In this document: piece after piece, positions 55,282-64,000 of the stretch | Layout of the letters: the number at the start of each line of letters is the position of its first letter | Position numbering within the stretch: the first letter of the stretch is position 1 | NCBI RefSeq assembly: GCF_011087585.1 | Contig: NZ_VJOT01000028.1 | Location: forward strand, 32,030-96,029 | DNA: 64,000 bases | Source of the DNA: Neochlamydia sp. AcF84 | GTDB lineage: Bacteria > Chlamydiota > Chlamydiia > Chlamydiales > Parachlamydiaceae | Direction: 5' to 3' | Program-made: the position numbers and the translations under genes | The notes under the pieces: model-generated | Databases searched by the model: none | Seen by the model: only the letters and a program-made list of their open reading frames with translations | Told to the model about the DNA's origin: nothing

Positions 55282-57213
55282 TTATTCCGCTCTTAAAATA
55301 GTTGAAGGTCGCAGCAAGCTTGCTTTTAAGGCAGGTACAAGGCCTGAGAATAACGAGATTAAAGCAGTAAAACTTATCACATATAATAAAGCTTCCATGC
55401 TGACTTCGTTAGGTAGGCTATCACCATAGTAGAGAGGATTAAAAGCTTCATGACCTTGGAGCCTACTTAAAAAAGTGACAAGCAACTCTAAATGCCTAAG
55501 TGTAAACAAAGCCGCTCCAATACCTATGACGCTTCCCGCTAGCCCCATCGTCATTCCACAAAACCCAAAAATACCGGCAATACTTGCTGATGATGCTCCC
55601 ATGGAGCGTAGGATTCCTATCTCTAGCTTTTTGTCATTAACCAGTATAATTAGCATAGAGATAACATTTGAACAGGCCACGATAATGATCACGATGGCAA
55701 TAAGCGTGAATAAGTGTTTATCACTACGCAGCTGTTGAATAATATCCTTGGTAAAATCATAGTCACGGTAGGTTTCAATCTTCCAATAAGGAGCGATGCC
55801 TGCTTCTTTGAAGGCTTGTTGCAGTTTACCATAGATTTCGTCGACTTTGCTTAAATCTGCAAAACGTAGGTTAATTCCATTGCTCTGTGCCTGACTATTA
55901 TGCTGTGCAGATGCAATTAAATTAGTTAAGGCCTCGTTTACCAAAATAAACTTACCTCCAACAGGGATTAAGCCTTGATCATAAAAGCCAGCTACAAATA
56001 CCTGAATGCGTTGTTCTTGCAGAGCACTGACAGTAGGAGCCTGAAAGGAAATATAGCCGCGATCACCTAGCAACACTCCCGCTTCACGAAAAGGTTTAGG
56101 TAGCAAAATCCCTTCCCCTAAAGCAGCGTCTTTAGGTAAAAACACCTTTAAATCTTCTTGCGAATTGCCTACTTTGTAAAACCAAAAAGGAGAAAGGGGA
56201 GGAAAGTTATTAAAGTGAGTTTTTATCTTAGGGTGGGCAATCAGCAAATTTCCCATAGGAATGCGTCCGCTAACTTGATGTCCTTCCATTTCAAAACTCA
56301 CATCAAATAGTATTTTTTGTAGATAGAGGATTTTATCTAATGATTCCAAAATGGGCAAGGCCCTCATTTGGAAGCCACCAGGAAGTTGTTTAGGTAGCGA
56401 AGGATTTTTTTGAAGAACAGTGGGAAGAGCCCATCCAGCAGGAGGCGTTTTTAGCCAATTAACCTCAGTATACTTAAAAAAAGTTTTCAATCTTTCTCTT
56501 AAAAGTTGCTGATTAACACTATCAGCTGAAGCGGGATGATCTTCTTGGACATTTTCAGAGGCAATAGAAAGAGTATAAAGTAGATTGTTAATATCAGCAT
56601 CTGAAATAGGGAGCGTCGCTTTTAAAATAGCCAAATTTTCATTATCTAAAGATCCTAGGTAAGTAGCCTGTGATAAAAAGGCTTGTGTTAAAGTAGGATG
56701 AGTCTCAGGGGTTTTTCGAAGCATACGAAGACGCAAATTGCTCGCACAAACTTCATAATCACGTGCTTTTATGGAGGGAGAGTAAGGCAAATTCTTGATA
56801 ATAGAAAAAGCTTTTTTTACAGGATCTTTAAGCGATCCGTCCTCTTCTCTATCAGGTGCAGGCCAATTAAAGGGAACTTCTATATCAAGCTGCGGGTCGT
56901 AGGGATCTGACTGATCAGCTCGCCATTTTTCACCGATGGTTTTCAGGGTATAGTTAGAGTTTTCGCTAATGCTATCAATTTGGTAATAATAGGAATTATA
57001 ATAAGTTTCAGTAGGCGTAAGGCGAACAGGTGCAGTGAGAGCGATTAATTTTTCTATCCAACGTTTTTCTAAACCACTTGTTACAGAAAAAAAAACTACG
57101 ATTAACCATACTACAAGTGCGATGACTAATATGGAAATTAAACTAATAATAGATACAGACAATTGCCGCCAGCGGGGCCTTAAATATTTGCATGCGACAG
57201 ATAATTCAAACAT
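55282..57213 (-). CDS. LolC/E-family lipoprotein-releasing permease
   Basis: A 643-residue protein. One N-terminal membrane helix (about 18-45, after FELSVACKYLRPRW) and three C-terminal ones around 500-640 frame a large periplasmic domain, the MacB/LolE plan. Usual LolC or LolE proteins have just over 400 residues, so the periplasmic part is enlarged by some 200. The conserved end VPALKASLLRPSTILRAE is typical. A single permease gene suggests a homodimer rather than a LolC/LolE pair. It lies one base before lolD. Confidence 0.85.
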   Translation of the reverse strand: MFELSVACKYLRPRWRQLSVSIISLISILVIALVVWLIVVFFSVTSGLEKRWIEKLIALTAPVRLTPTETYYNSYYYQIDSISENSNYTLKTIGEKWRADQSDPYDPQLDIEVPFNWPAPDREEDGSLKDPVKKAFSIIKNLPYSPSIKARDYEVCASNLRLRMLRKTPETHPTLTQAFLSQATYLGSLDNENLAILKATLPISDADINNLLYTLSIASENVQEDHPASADSVNQQLLRERLKTFFKYTEVNWLKTPPAGWALPTVLQKNPSLPKQLPGGFQMRALPILESLDKILYLQKILFDVSFEMEGHQVSGRIPMGNLLIAHPKIKTHFNNFPPLSPFWFYKVGNSQEDLKVFLPKDAALGEGILLPKPFREAGVLLGDRGYISFQAPTVSALQEQRIQVFVAGFYDQGLIPVGGKFILVNEALTNLIASAQHNSQAQSNGINLRFADLSKVDEIYGKLQQAFKEAGIAPYWKIETYRDYDFTKDIIQQLRSDKHLFTLIAIVIIIVACSNVISMLIILVNDKKLEIGILRSMGASSASIAGIFGFCGMTMGLAGSVIGIGAALFTLRHLELLVTFLSRLQGHEAFNPLYYGDSLPNEVSMEALLYVISFTALISLFSGLVPALKASLLRPSTILRAE

Positions 57214-57248
57214 GCTTGTCCGTCATTAAATAGGGATTTAAAGGGAAG

Positions 57249-57268
57249 GGGAAAGGTTTATCTTTCCC
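57249..57268 (-). other. Short hairpin between rpmG and the lol permease gene
   Basis: GGGAAAG (57249-57255) pairs with CTTTCCC (57262-57268) with a 6-base loop. It sits between rpmG and the permease start and could partly attenuate or process the transcript. Confidence 0.35.
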
Positions 57269-57274
57269 TTAAGA

Positions 57275-57433
57275 TTATTTGGTTTCTTTAAATTCAACGT
57301 GCTTACGTACCACTGGGTCAAACTTATTTAAGGTCATACGTTCGGGGCTATTTGTCTTGTTTTTTACTGTATGATAATGGTAGTGACTGGCGGAACTTTT
57401 AAGCTTAATTTTTTCTCTTTTTCTACTGGCCAT
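57275..57433 (-). CDS. rpmG: 50S ribosomal protein L33
   Basis: A 52-residue basic protein: [24 protein letters not shown] and [16 protein letters not shown] are the L33 signatures. It lacks the zinc cysteines and so is the C-minus form. ATG at 57433. It precedes the lol genes as in Chlamydia trachomatis. Confidence 0.93.
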   Translation of the reverse strand: MASRKREKIKLKSSASHYHYHTVKNKTNSPERMTLNKFDPVVRKHVEFKETK

Positions 57434-57919
57434 TTTTTAAACTCCGAAAACTTTCAACATAATTTATAAACCTATTATCATATGACTAAATAGCAATTTA
57501 TCTCAAGAGTTAAATGTTAAAACAAGCGCTTCCTGTTAGAAGAAATTCCCTTGCAGTAATCCCCATAAAAAGATTTCTTATAAAGGGATTAAAAGAGGGT
57601 ATGAGTCGATCCTTGATAGTAGGTTCCTTATCTTTAACTCCCAAGCTTTATTAAAGAAGATGTTAAATGCTAACAACTTAATTAATCTTCCTAGGAAAAA
57701 TTGAACTTAAGTTTTTAATGATTTTCAATACAGCAATTCCACGGGAGGAGAGAGATTTGGAATTCTATTAACCCAAATATGCTTAGCTAAGCACTCACAA
57801 TTTAAAGCCTATACAAATGATTTACACTATGCTTGCTGATTTACTAAGAAGCACTTTCTCTCTTTTTGCATTTATTACATTTAAATACTTGAAACTTACC
57901 TAATCGTTTTTAATACTTT
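57434..57919. other. Spacer upstream of rpmG
   Basis: About 490 AT-rich bases between rpmG and the end of the large LRR gene. No gene or RNA recognised; the rpmG promoter must lie at its left edge. Confidence 0.35.
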
Positions 57920-60451
57920 CTAGTATTTCATAAAATTTTTATAAACAGGATTACCTTCTAGTATAAGATTTTTAAGATTAGGCACTTGGGGAGGGGGAGT
58001 TATTATCGACTGACTGTTAAAGGAAAGCTGCTGCAACTGTAAGAACTGTCTAAAGCTTGCAGGAATGGTTGCTAGCTGATTGTGACTTAAGTCAATCGTT
58101 TGCAGTGCAGGAAGCTTTAACTTTGCTGGCAAAACAGCTAGCTGATTGCGCCTTAAGTCAAGGTGTTGTAGACAAGGAAGCTGTCCAATAGCTTTAGGAA
58201 TAGAAGTTAATTGGTTATTGCTTAAGTGAAGCGATTGCAGCTGAGAAAGCTGTGCAAGGGCTGCAGGAAGAGCATTTAACTCATTATCACTTAAATCAAG
58301 CACGTTTAACAGAAGAAGCTCTCCTATGTCGGTAGGAATAGAAGCTAATTGGTTATGGTTTAAACTGAGGGTTTGAAGCTCAGTAAGTTGTCCAATCGTT
58401 GTAGGAATGGCTGTTAGCTGGTTGTAGCTTAAGTCAAGCTCTTGTAATTCAGAGAGCTGTCCCACAATCTTAGGAATAATACTTAGCCGGTTGTGACCTA
58501 ATCCAAGATCTTTCAGCTTAAAAAGCTGTCCTACTTCTATAGGTAAAGTATTTAGCTGGTTGCGGTCTAAATTCAGTATACGAACCGCAGTGAGCTGCCC
58601 TATGGCGGGAGGAATCATGGTTAGTTGATTGTGGCTTAAGTAGAGCTCTTGCAGTTGAGAGAGTTGCCCTAGTTGTGTAGGTAGAGTAGTTAATTGGTTG
58701 CGACTTAAGTCCACCATTTGCAACCCTGCAAGCTGTCCGATAGCGGGAGGAATAGCCGTTAGATTATTATTCACTAATGTTAGCCATTCCAGATTAGAAA
58801 GCTGCCCGATAGCTGTAGGCAGGGAGGCTAAATGATTATTATTCACGCCAAGCTCTCTAAGCTCAAAAAGCTGATCTATTTCTGTAGGTAAAGCGGTTAG
58901 ATAATTATCGTTTAAGCCGAGCTGCTGCAATCGAGGAAGCTGCCCAATTTCTTTAGGAAGAACAGTTAGTCTGTTACGATCTAAGGAAAGTTCATGTAAT
59001 TGAGAAAGCTGAAAGAGTTCAGGGGGTAGAACTGCTAGCTTATTATTTTCTAATGAGAGGGATTGCAGCTGAGAAAGCTGTCCAATGGCTGCAGGAAGAG
59101 TGTGGATCTGATTATGGCCTAAATACAGTTGCTGCAGCTCTGCAAGCTGCCCAATAGTTAGGGGAAGAGCTATCAGGTGATTATTTGATGCCACAAGCTT
59201 TTTAAGCTTAGAGAGGCGACCGATACACGCAGGAAGAATGGTTAGCTGGTTACCGCCTATACAAAGCTCTTGTAACTGAGAAAACTTTTCTAATTCTGGA
59301 GGCAACATGGTTAAACTGGAAAAATTTAAATCTAAATGTGTAATAGTTTTAGCATGAACTTCAATCCATTGGCTTAATAGCTCTCCTTTTTCTTTTAAAG
59401 ATAAAGCTTTAATTTTTGGTTGGTTTAAGTACTCTGTTCCTCCAGGCAGCTTGTGCCATAGTAAAAGACGGTTGATATTCAGTAGGTAAGAGAAATAATT
59501 AGAATGGGTAAAAGCCCTGGATTTTTTTGGAGTCTTTTCAAGCTCTACAGGGGCAAGATTGGCCGCTAGGGTAAAAAGTTTTGAAAAGATATGAACGACT
59601 TTCTCTTCAACTGAGCAATCTGGTTTAATTTTGTAGATTTTATCTAAAATGCTAGCTTGCTCTGTAAAATCCCCGTTCTCTTCAGGAAAATGAATCTGGA
59701 GAATTTCTTTGTAAAGCGACGGCATCGAAATGTCGATGGTGGATTGAGGAGAAAGGGCTTGAATATAAGCTGGGCCTGTAGGCAAATTGGCCAGAGGTGT
59801 AGGCAAAGAGGAGGCAGAAATGAAAGTTTGAGGAGCTAATGGGGAAAGAGGCGAAGAGCTTGGGTAAACCTGCTGCAGTTTCTCTGCTCCAAATTGCCTC
59901 ACTGTGTTAACTTTTTCTAATAATTCCTCCGAATCTTTATCATCTACTTTTTCTTTACCCTTTGGCTCTTTGCTCTCCTGGTCAAATAACTCTTCCTCTT
60001 GATTATCTGATACCTTTTCTAGATTTAAGTCGCCTAGGACCAAAGAATCTATCACTATCTTTGATAAGAGTCTAGGGTCGAACCTTTTAAAAGAGCTTCC
60101 AGCATAAGCTTGAGTTTTTTTATCTGTATGGATTGATTGCATGGCGTCTTTTTTCACTAAATCTTTTAGGAATAATTCGCATTCTCCTTTCTTAGAATTA
60201 TTTTTGTCCTGCAAGAAGGCTGGTCGAACGTCATAGTTGGGTGTATACTTTTCAATAACCTTGCTATCATGAAGGCCAAGCTTACGGCAAGCTAAACAGT
60301 GAATCTCATCGTTTTTGTCGAGGGTATGCCCACAAGGCAACGAAGTAACCGCCTGCTTTGTTGGTTCTCCTAGATGAGCATCTTCTGCATTCTCTGTAGG
60401 GAGGGCACGAGCAGTGGTCTGGGTACTAGAAGTGGAAGTTGGCGGCAGCAT
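57920..60451 (-). CDS. Large LRR protein with decayed U-box
   Basis: An 843-residue paralogue of the U-box protein at 52.3 kb. Start chosen at ATG 60451 (MLPPTSTSS) because GGAG lies 7 bases before it and it aligns with the paralogue start; an ATG four codons earlier forms part of that ribosome site. The U-box-like N-terminus keeps PCGHT near 39-43 but CPLDR has become LGLHD, so ligase activity is doubtful. A shared domain spans about 255-400. From about 385 to the end run some 20 LRRs of 23 residues, each like LQxLxLxxNxLTxLPxxIGQL. A protein-interaction effector is likely. Confidence 0.78.
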   Translation of the reverse strand: MLPPTSTSSTQTTARALPTENAEDAHLGEPTKQAVTSLPCGHTLDKNDEIHCLACRKLGLHDSKVIEKYTPNYDVRPAFLQDKNNSKKGECELFLKDLVKKDAMQSIHTDKKTQAYAGSSFKRFDPRLLSKIVIDSLVLGDLNLEKVSDNQEEELFDQESKEPKGKEKVDDKDSEELLEKVNTVRQFGAEKLQQVYPSSSPLSPLAPQTFISASSLPTPLANLPTGPAYIQALSPQSTIDISMPSLYKEILQIHFPEENGDFTEQASILDKIYKIKPDCSVEEKVVHIFSKLFTLAANLAPVELEKTPKKSRAFTHSNYFSYLLNINRLLLWHKLPGGTEYLNQPKIKALSLKEKGELLSQWIEVHAKTITHLDLNFSSLTMLPPELEKFSQLQELCIGGNQLTILPACIGRLSKLKKLVASNNHLIALPLTIGQLAELQQLYLGHNQIHTLPAAIGQLSQLQSLSLENNKLAVLPPELFQLSQLHELSLDRNRLTVLPKEIGQLPRLQQLGLNDNYLTALPTEIDQLFELRELGVNNNHLASLPTAIGQLSNLEWLTLVNNNLTAIPPAIGQLAGLQMVDLSRNQLTTLPTQLGQLSQLQELYLSHNQLTMIPPAIGQLTAVRILNLDRNQLNTLPIEVGQLFKLKDLGLGHNRLSIIPKIVGQLSELQELDLSYNQLTAIPTTIGQLTELQTLSLNHNQLASIPTDIGELLLLNVLDLSDNELNALPAALAQLSQLQSLHLSNNQLTSIPKAIGQLPCLQHLDLRRNQLAVLPAKLKLPALQTIDLSHNQLATIPASFRQFLQLQQLSFNSQSIITPPPQVPNLKNLILEGNPVYKNFMKY
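57990..59340 (-). repeat. 69-base tandem repeats encoding LRRs
   Basis: About 20 imperfect 69-base units, each coding one 23-residue LRR, with strongly conserved DNA around the GQLSQLQ part (CAGCTGAGAAAGCTG-like on the plus strand recurs many times). Such identity allows unit gain or loss by recombination. A second block of about eight units lies at 52255-52740. Confidence 0.75.
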
Positions 60452-60838
60452 ATTAAGCTCCATTAAGATTTAGATTAAGCTTTTTCTTCAAAATCAAGCT
60501 TTACTTGATTTTTCCTAAATTGCATCGATTTATTTATGCTAAATATGATCTTTCTTTTTATTTTTTAGCAACTGTCATTTAATAAACAAAAAAATTCTAG
60601 AAGATGTCATTTTAAATTAAGATTCATCCTATTACTTTTTAAGGAAATCGTGTTTATACGTTCAAAGAAAAAATTACTTTTCTGAAAAAACAGGCTCTTT
60701 TCTTAAGAATAAATCTTTATAAGCATAGAATTGGATTATGAATACTTACTAACAAATTCACAAGCTATGATTTATACTTCAATGTCCTAGGATCATGTTA
60801 AGGGAAAGATAGGTATCGGGGCACCTTCTTAGGATGGA
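60452..60838. other. Spacer between the large LRR gene and tsaD
   Basis: About 390 AT-rich bases with no gene, RNA or repeat recognised. Confidence 0.35.
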
Positions 60839-61819
60839 TTAAAAAGAAAGGGAGGTAGCAGCCTCTAGCGTCAAATCATCCCCGCTGCCTTTATGTTTAT
60901 AAATATGATAAGCTAGCCCTGCTATCATAGCTGCATTATCCAAGCTTAGCCCTAGAGATGGCCAATATTGTCGGTAGCGGTTACCTTTTTCGATAAACAT
61001 CTTACGTAAAGCTTTGTTATTAGTAACACCGCCACCAAAAACTAAAGTTTTACAATTATATTTTTCTGCTGCATGTAAAGTTTTTTTTAAAATGTCAGAA
61101 AAAGCCGCATATTGAAAGGAAGCGGCTAAATCAGATTTATCAGACGTTAAGTTATAAGTGTATAAGACTCCGGTCTTTAATCCACTAAAAGAGAAGTCAA
61201 ATGGTTTACCTTTTACAGTACCTGCTTTTAAAGGATAGCGTAAACTAGATCCTTTTTCCGCTAGCGCTTCGATAGGAGGGCCGCCAGGATAAGGCAATCC
61301 CATAATTTTAGCCACTTTATCAAAAGCTTCGCCAATAGCATCATCTACCGTTTGGCCTATCAGTTCATATTTCCCTATCTCGTGCATACATATAAGGCTC
61401 GTATGTCCCCCAGATAGAACAATACCAAGGCATGGAAATTCAGCACTAGGATTTGACATGAGAGCAGCATATAGATGAGCTTCGACATGATTGACGCCTA
61501 CATATGGCTTGTTCATACATAGCGCTATGGTTTTAATAGCATTTAAGCCTATAAGCACAGCGCCGATCAGCCCGGGGCCATAGGCGACTGAAAAAAGATC
61601 AATATCTTCGAGTTTGCAATTGGCCTCTTGGAGAGCTTGATCGATGATGGGAAAAAGCACATCGACATGTTTACGACAAGCTAGCTCCGGAACAACTCCT
61701 CCAAACTCTTGGTGTAAATCAATTTGGGAAAAGACGACATTAGAAAGAATCTCCCTTCCGTCTTTTACTACTGCACAGGCAGTTTCATCACATGTTGTTT
61801 CAATTCCTAGGACTAACAT
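60839..61819 (-). CDS. tsaD: tRNA N6-threonylcarbamoyladenosine transferase
   Basis: Kae1/TsaD/Qri7 ATPase that transfers threonylcarbamoyl to A37 of ANN-decoding tRNAs. 326 residues from ATG 61819 (the frame also has TTG two codons up). GIETTCDETACAVV near 4-17, metal site NHVEAHLYA near 110-118, SGGHTSL near 137-143, and FGGGVTNN near 270-277 are all intact. Partners TsaB, TsaC and TsaE are not in the window. Confidence 0.96.
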   Translation of the reverse strand: MLVLGIETTCDETACAVVKDGREILSNVVFSQIDLHQEFGGVVPELACRKHVDVLFPIIDQALQEANCKLEDIDLFSVAYGPGLIGAVLIGLNAIKTIALCMNKPYVGVNHVEAHLYAALMSNPSAEFPCLGIVLSGGHTSLICMHEIGKYELIGQTVDDAIGEAFDKVAKIMGLPYPGGPPIEALAEKGSSLRYPLKAGTVKGKPFDFSFSGLKTGVLYTYNLTSDKSDLAASFQYAAFSDILKKTLHAAEKYNCKTLVFGGGVTNNKALRKMFIEKGNRYRQYWPSLGLSLDNAAMIAGLAYHIYKHKGSGDDLTLEAATSLSF

Positions 61820-62194
61820 AAGCAATATAAGTTACTACAGCGGCTATTTGTAAATCTATTCTATTTTTTATGGATGATAGCTTGGCTCAATTCAAATGCA
61901 AAAGAGGAAAAATAAATTAATGACAGATCGACAATGGATTTATCATTCTAGGCGAGCTTTTTAAAACCATTCAAGTATGCTTTTTTGACTTTAATGAATA
62001 AACTAGGCGAGAATTTAACTTGGAGAAATGCAGCTATAGCTAGCTAGCAAAAATTTTTAAGAAAAGCCACCTGAAACGCTGGCTACCCATGCCTTTATGA
62101 ACTCCTTTATTTTAAGTTAGCAAGTTAAGCTATATCTCTAATCACTATCCTTATATTTTAAAATGCATATTCAACCTTTAAATATAGCGATGAT
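61820..62194. other. Spacer between pgl and tsaD
   Basis: About 375 AT-rich bases. The word CTAGGCGAG occurs at about 61949 and 62003, a short direct repeat; otherwise nothing recognised. Confidence 0.35.
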
Positions 62195-62962
62195 TCATTT
62201 TGCCAGCAAAGATTTAGAGTTATCATCTAAAATCCATAAGGCTTTGTGAGTAGGTGTACCAACTTTTTGCACAGGGATTAGCTCGGGGTTATAGGGCCCC
62301 TTTAATGCTTGAAAGACCATATCTTCTTTGCCCTTTCCAAATACATATAGCAAAATGTATGAAGCGGCATTAATACACTCATAAGTAAGAGTCATACGCC
62401 ATGTGTTTTTTTGAGGGATAAAATTACCGATAACTAAACGATCGCCTGCATGCAGGCCGCTTGTTTGAGGAAAGAGTGAGGCAGTATGCCCATCTTCTCC
62501 CATACCTAAAAGCACGGCATCAAAGTTTTTTTTCGGGATTTTAGTTTGAATCAAATGTTGGTAATGCCTAGCATTCTCTTCTATATTATTTTCAGCTTGC
62601 ATCCGAAAAATATTAGTCGCTTTCAGCGGCAATGCATTAAAACCTGCTTCCATAGCATTTAAATAATTGCTTTCTGGGTGGGTGGGAGGCACGCTACGCT
62701 CATCGCTCCAAAATAGTAGTACTTTTGACCAGTCAATTCTTTCGCGATTTTCTAAAGAGGTAAGAATTTGAAAGATAGCTTTAGGAGTACTTCCTCCCGA
62801 CAATGCTACTGCAAAGTAGCCCTGATTTTCAATACATGTATTTGCAAGATTAATGAATTGTTCCACACAATAAAGGAGGGCCTCTCGATAGTTTCCAGCA
62901 GCAACCAGATCTCTTCTATCATCAAACACTTGTATTTTAGTTTTCCACGAGGAATTTAGCAT
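62195..62962 (-). CDS. pgl: 6-phosphogluconolactonase
   Basis: Hydrolyses 6-phosphogluconolactone in the oxidative pentose phosphate pathway (also called DevB). 255 residues with SGGSTPKAIF near 55-64, SDERSVPPTHPESN near 87-100, and LGMGEDGHTASLFP near 150-163, where the catalytic His lies. In Chlamydia zwf is adjacent; here it is not in view. Confidence 0.94.
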   Translation of the reverse strand: MLNSSWKTKIQVFDDRRDLVAAGNYREALLYCVEQFINLANTCIENQGYFAVALSGGSTPKAIFQILTSLENRERIDWSKVLLFWSDERSVPPTHPESNYLNAMEAGFNALPLKATNIFRMQAENNIEENARHYQHLIQTKIPKKNFDAVLLGMGEDGHTASLFPQTSGLHAGDRLVIGNFIPQKNTWRMTLTYECINAASYILLYVFGKGKEDMVFQALKGPYNPELIPVQKVGTPTHKALWILDDNSKSLLAK

Positions 62963-63048
62963 AAGACCTAGATATTTTTTGTTTTTAGCCTAGCTTATCA
63001 TGAATGCTTCTTAAAGCATAAAAATCTTTTTACTTATCTCTACTCATT

Positions 63049-63070
63049 GGGTGTAAACAAAAGTGTTGGC
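63049..63070. repeat. Putative end of the ISKra4-like element
   Basis: The sequence GGGTGTAAACAAAAGTGTTG and the two bases after it lie 9 bases beyond the transposase stop and look like an insertion-sequence terminal repeat. The other end is outside the window, so this is unproven. Confidence 0.45.
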
Positions 63071-63078
63071 AATCTTTT

Positions 63079-64000
63079 TTAAGCCGCAGCTTTGTAAGAA
63101 TTCCAGTAAGCTTCCCAATAACCATTTAATCTACCTATTCTTAAGCTTAGCATCGCATTAGCATTTTCTGTCTTCCACCAAGCTCCCGCTATCTTCAGCC
63201 TCTTTTGTACCACATGTCTATGACTACTTTCTATCTCGCCTGACCCAATCGGTAAGCCCTTATCTAAAGCGCTTTTATAATTCATCATATCCAGTCTTTT
63301 TTCCATATACCTATAGCATCTTACTAAGCCATTCTCCTGCTCAGGATGATCTAGCGCCTTGAACTTATTTTCAATCTCTTTGAAAACTTCTTGGCTTTTT
63401 CCAGCTTTTAACTTCTCTTTACTTTCTTCTAACCACTTTTTTGGCTCAAAAATATTGCACCAAATGGCAGCCTCGGATAAATATCCACACAGATGATAAA
63501 AATCAATTAAGTGGCCGCTTCGATTGCAAAATTTTAGCTTTACTTGTTCAGCTATCCACGGAGCACCATCACTTATGGCATGCACATAGCTGCCTTCTTT
63601 CAGACCCGCTAAAGAAGCACATTCTAGCATCTGTTGACCTGCTTGTTCTGCCGTCCCAATACTACCAGCATAAAAGCGGTTGGCTCTGTCATTGCCTCTT
63701 GCTAAACTTAGTTTGGCTTCTTTCCAACATACTTTCCTTGCTTTTCTTGCATCTTTTTTTGCTTGTTTGTCAATCTGGTCTATCTCCACAATGGGTACCA
63801 TACTCCCATCTGTTTCACTGATAATGATTGCTTCTTGACTAACCGCTTCTTTTTTTAGCTTAGCTATTCTGCTTGCATGCTTTTGGGTAATCAATCTAAC
63901 CATGGAAGAAGAAGCTTCAATTCCATAATGTTCCTTCATCTTTTCTCCTACTTTTCCAAAAGCAATATCTGCTCCAAAGTCGGTTATTGCTCGCTCTAAT
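63079..64000 (-). CDS. ISKra4-like transposase, N-terminus outside window
   Basis: The frame is open to the right edge, reading LERAITDFGADIAFGK before the first Met at 63939, so the gene continues outside. Typical features are EHYGIEASSSMVRLIT, AISDGAPWIA (first Asp), HLIDFYHLC (second Asp) and IGSGEIESSHRHVVQKRLK with the third acidic residue. The catalytic acids all look present and no stop breaks the frame, so this copy may be active. Confidence 0.8.
   Translation of the reverse strand, partial: LERAITDFGADIAFGKVGEKMKEHYGIEASSSMVRLITQKHASRIAKLKKEAVSQEAIIISETDGSMVPIVEIDQIDKQAKKDARKARKVCWKEAKLSLARGNDRANRFYAGSIGTAEQAGQQMLECASLAGLKEGSYVHAISDGAPWIAEQVKLKFCNRSGHLIDFYHLCGYLSEAAIWCNIFEPKKWLEESKEKLKAGKSQEVFKEIENKFKALDHPEQENGLVRCYRYMEKRLDMMNYKSALDKGLPIGSGEIESSHRHVVQKRLKIAGAWWKTENANAMLSLRIGRLNGYWEAYWNSYKAAA

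Noticed and set aside
57434..57919. tRNA gene near rpmG, as in some bacteria
   Set aside because: No T-arm or acceptor-stem pairing could be found by eye on either strand.
58000..59300. CRISPR-like array because of evenly spaced repeats
   Set aside because: The 69-base units are in frame and code LRRs without unique spacers.

Overview
The window comes from a member of the Chlamydiae, most likely an amoeba-associated Parachlamydiaceae species of the Neochlamydia type. Three things support this. The gene order gyrA-tmk-holB and rpmG-lolC/E-lolD matches Chlamydia. FabI has the plant/chlamydial Y-x3-M-x3-K active site. The accessory genes look eukaryote-derived: F-box, U-box, LRR, NACHT and WD40. 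The DNA is AT-rich with long degenerate spacers and many decayed transposases. The assignment rests on recognition of families and synteny, not on a database search.

Layout. 1-3.7 kb: replication genes (end of gyrA, tmk, holB) closed by a hairpin. 3.9-8.4 kb: a large NACHT NTPase and an F-box/pentapeptide remnant. 8.4-14.2 kb: an RNB exoribonuclease, a secreted protein, a 2H phosphodiesterase with an archease-like tail, BrnQ and an M50-like membrane protease. 15.0-25.7 kb: a complete-looking classical menaquinone pathway (menF-D-H-B-A-C overlapping, then menE, then menG/ubiE on the other strand) with an NqrM-like Na+-NQR maturation protein overlapping menG. A broken WD40 gene and a coiled-coil protein sit between menC and menE.

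25.7-33.4 kb: an accessory zone with IS5-, IS66- and IS481-type transposase remnants, a RelB/YafQ toxin-antitoxin pair, a DUF3604 protein and an AbiEi/AbiEii pair with a large inverted repeat over its promoter and start codon. 33.4-41 kb: two lineage-type hypotheticals, mutS, and a 41-residue protein with a perfect Shine-Dalgarno and a strong hairpin behind it. 41.2-45.9 kb: a tightly coupled six-gene operon (HAD phosphatase, Nudix, FolB, FolM-like SDR, toroid-like protein, lipoprotein with a possible Cys/His hydrolase core) that looks like the dihydroneopterin branch of folate synthesis. 46-52 kb: FabI, a kinase-like membrane-anchored protein, an ABC-F protein and a VKOR-DsbA fusion.

52.2-60.5 kb: two paralogous LRR proteins flank the rpmG-lolC/E-lolD housekeeping island. 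One has an intact-looking U-box plus TPR, the other a decayed U-box and about 20 LRRs. 60.8-64 kb: tsaD, pgl/devB and an ISKra4-like transposase running off the end. No tRNA, rRNA or CRISPR array was seen. Many intergenic stretches of 300-900 bp show no recognisable content.
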